A stretch of 64,000 nucleotides of DNA from Sugiyamaella lignohabitans (Eukaryota; Ascomycota; Dipodascomycetes; Dipodascales; Trichomonascaceae): contig NC_031674.1 of NCBI RefSeq assembly GCF_001640025.1, positions 1,302,001-1,366,000 of the forward strand. Reading direction: 5' to 3'. Numbering within the stretch: the first letter of the stretch is position 1; each line of letters begins with the position of its first letter. The position numbers and the translations under genes were made by a program. A model generated the notes under the pieces. That model was not told the DNA's origin, did not search any database, and saw only the letters and a list, made by a program, of their open reading frames with translations. This document shows positions 63,044 through 64,000 of the stretch, piece by piece.

Positions 63044-64000
63044 ATGAATGCCAATGAAGTGACAAAGGCAGGAATGGCAGGTGAAGGAGATGTCGCGAAC
63101 AGTGTCACTTCTGACTCACCAACGAGTCCAGTTTCTAATGGTTCCCGTCCAAGCAAGAGGGCCAATGCACGTAAAAGCAAAAAAGCAGCCCGAGCATCTC
63201 GCGCCTGTAGTTCGTGTCGAAAGCAAAAGACGAGATGTTTTCCAGCTCCAAACAGTTTGGCTTGCTTGAGATGTCAAACTTTAGCACTGGATTGTAGTTT
63301 TGTGGAAGATTCAGATGAAGTTGCTGTAGGACTCAATAACTGGGAAAATGGCAGTGGCGGCGGTTCAGTGTTCACCAGTAGATTAGACAACGTGGAACAC
63401 AATGTTGCCAAAATTTTAAGATTATTAGAAGGAAGAGGAGATGACACAGATTCAGCAATTGAACGGAGAAGGAAACGGAGACGTGCTGATGGTAGGATAT
63501 TGGGTCAATTTCAGCCTGCACATTATATTAAATCACGACCTCGTCGCATGAGCAGCTCACTACTAAATACGCCAGAAGGAATTGCTTCAGCTTCGGATGT
63601 TAATACCTATGATGAAGATGAGCGAGACGAACTACCAATTGCTGTTGAAGACAGACTTAAAGGAGCGGCATTTGGTCGGTCGTCTTTATCATTCAATGCG
63701 TCGCCGTTCAATATTTTCGGGTCGCTTTGTTCAAGCGCTTACTTGCCCCCTCAAATTATGCGTCTGTATGAACCTCAGATGGTAGTTCATGACCAGAATA
63801 TCATTACTCTAGGTATTGTCACTGAACAAGAAGCGAGTGATCTACTGAACCATTTCAGAGAAAATTACAATCGATGGGTTTCATTTCCTGAGGATATCCC
63901 AATTGAACAGTTACTGGACAGAATTCTAAAAAGATGCACATTTTTACTAACAGTATGTTGCTGTGTTTCTGTCAGATATTACAACAAAAGCCTACGAGTG
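63044..64000 (+). CDS. Zn2Cys6 transcription factor (3' end outside the window)
   Basis: The frame is open from ATG 63044 to the window end (319 residues). After a Ser/Lys-rich N-terminus comes the zinc cluster CSSCRKQKTRCFPAPNSLAC then LRCQTLALDC (first Cys at residue 55): spacing C-2-C-6-C-8-C-2-C-6-C, with the third gap two residues longer than the usual six. The basic linker and dimer region includes ERRRKRRRADGR. The segment LLNHFRENYNRWVSFP followed by LLDRILKRCTFLLTVCC is the start of the fungal-specific middle homology region, as in several Zn2Cys6 regulators. The specific regulon cannot be told. A GTATGT at 63953 could be a donor, but the reading continues to look coding, so I keep it as exon. 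Confidence 0.85.
   Translation, partial: MNANEVTKAGMAGEGDVANSVTSDSPTSPVSNGSRPSKRANARKSKKAARASRACSSCRKQKTRCFPAPNSLACLRCQTLALDCSFVEDSDEVAVGLNNWENGSGGGSVFTSRLDNVEHNVAKILRLLEGRGDDTDSAIERRRKRRRADGRILGQFQPAHYIKSRPRRMSSSLLNTPEGIASASDVNTYDEDERDELPIAVEDRLKGAAFGRSSLSFNASPFNIFGSLCSSAYLPPQIMRLYEPQMVVHDQNIITLGIVTEQEASDLLNHFRENYNRWVSFPEDIPIEQLLDRILKRCTFLLTVCCCVSVRYYNKSLRV

Noticed and set aside
63953..63958. GTATGT as a possible intron donor in the Zn2Cys6 gene
   Set aside because: The following frame (VCCCVSVRYYN) continues to look like the family's conserved region and no acceptor can be checked inside the window.

Overview
The window is nuclear DNA of an ascomycete budding yeast. Spliceosomal introns are short (about 48-300 bp), begin GTAAGT or a near match, and carry a CTAAC branch point only 6-12 nt before the acceptor. 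Every large reading frame matches a conserved yeast protein, and CTG reads sensibly as Leu. The intron style, gene set and GC-rich interspersed repeats suggest the Dipodascales/Trichomonascaceae (the Yarrowia-Blastobotrys-Sugiyamaella side of the yeasts). That placement is an inference.

Layout. 1-9.9 kb: 3' part of TRA1 with three introns. 10.1-17 kb: RDS3 (U2 snRNP), DOA4/UBP5-type deubiquitinase (an intron and upstream exon restore its N-terminus) and LCB2. 17-19.5 kb: long gap with a candidate structured RNA. 19.5-26.5 kb: TRL1 tRNA ligase, ARG3, a 51-aa codon-biased gene and a four-exon NTR2-like splicing factor. 27-32.4 kb: a chimeric secreted germin-type cupin protein, then a small protein with ABBA, KEN and D-box degrons behind MCB-like sites. 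32.6-37 kb: PNGase A-like protein and a ZIP zinc transporter. 38-47.5 kb: an accessory metabolic block (TauD/TfdA dioxygenase, FMN monooxygenase of the NtaA/DszA type, MDR oxidoreductase, beta-lactamase-fold hydrolase, MFS transporter). 47.5-51 kb: gene-poor, with tRNA-Cys(GCA). 51-64 kb: dynamitin (JNM1 type), SLH1, a three-exon KSH1 whose first coding exon is only ATG, an IRS4/TAX4-like EH protein, and the 5' part of a Zn2Cys6 regulator.

The main structural novelty is a GC-rich foldback repeat in nine places: five full copies of about 134-138 bp and four half copies of 53-57 bp. Two copies lie inside introns (DOA4, KSH1) and two fill the gaps between convergent genes. The main protein novelties are the ABBA/KEN/D-box protein and the tyrosine-rich cupin chimera.

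The housekeeping genes cover transcription (TRA1), splicing (RDS3, NTR2), tRNA splicing and the unfolded protein response (TRL1), ribosome rescue (SLH1), ubiquitin recycling (DOA4), sphingolipid synthesis (LCB2) and secretion (KSH1). They show no operon-like link. Only the 38-47.5 kb block looks like a possible functional cluster.
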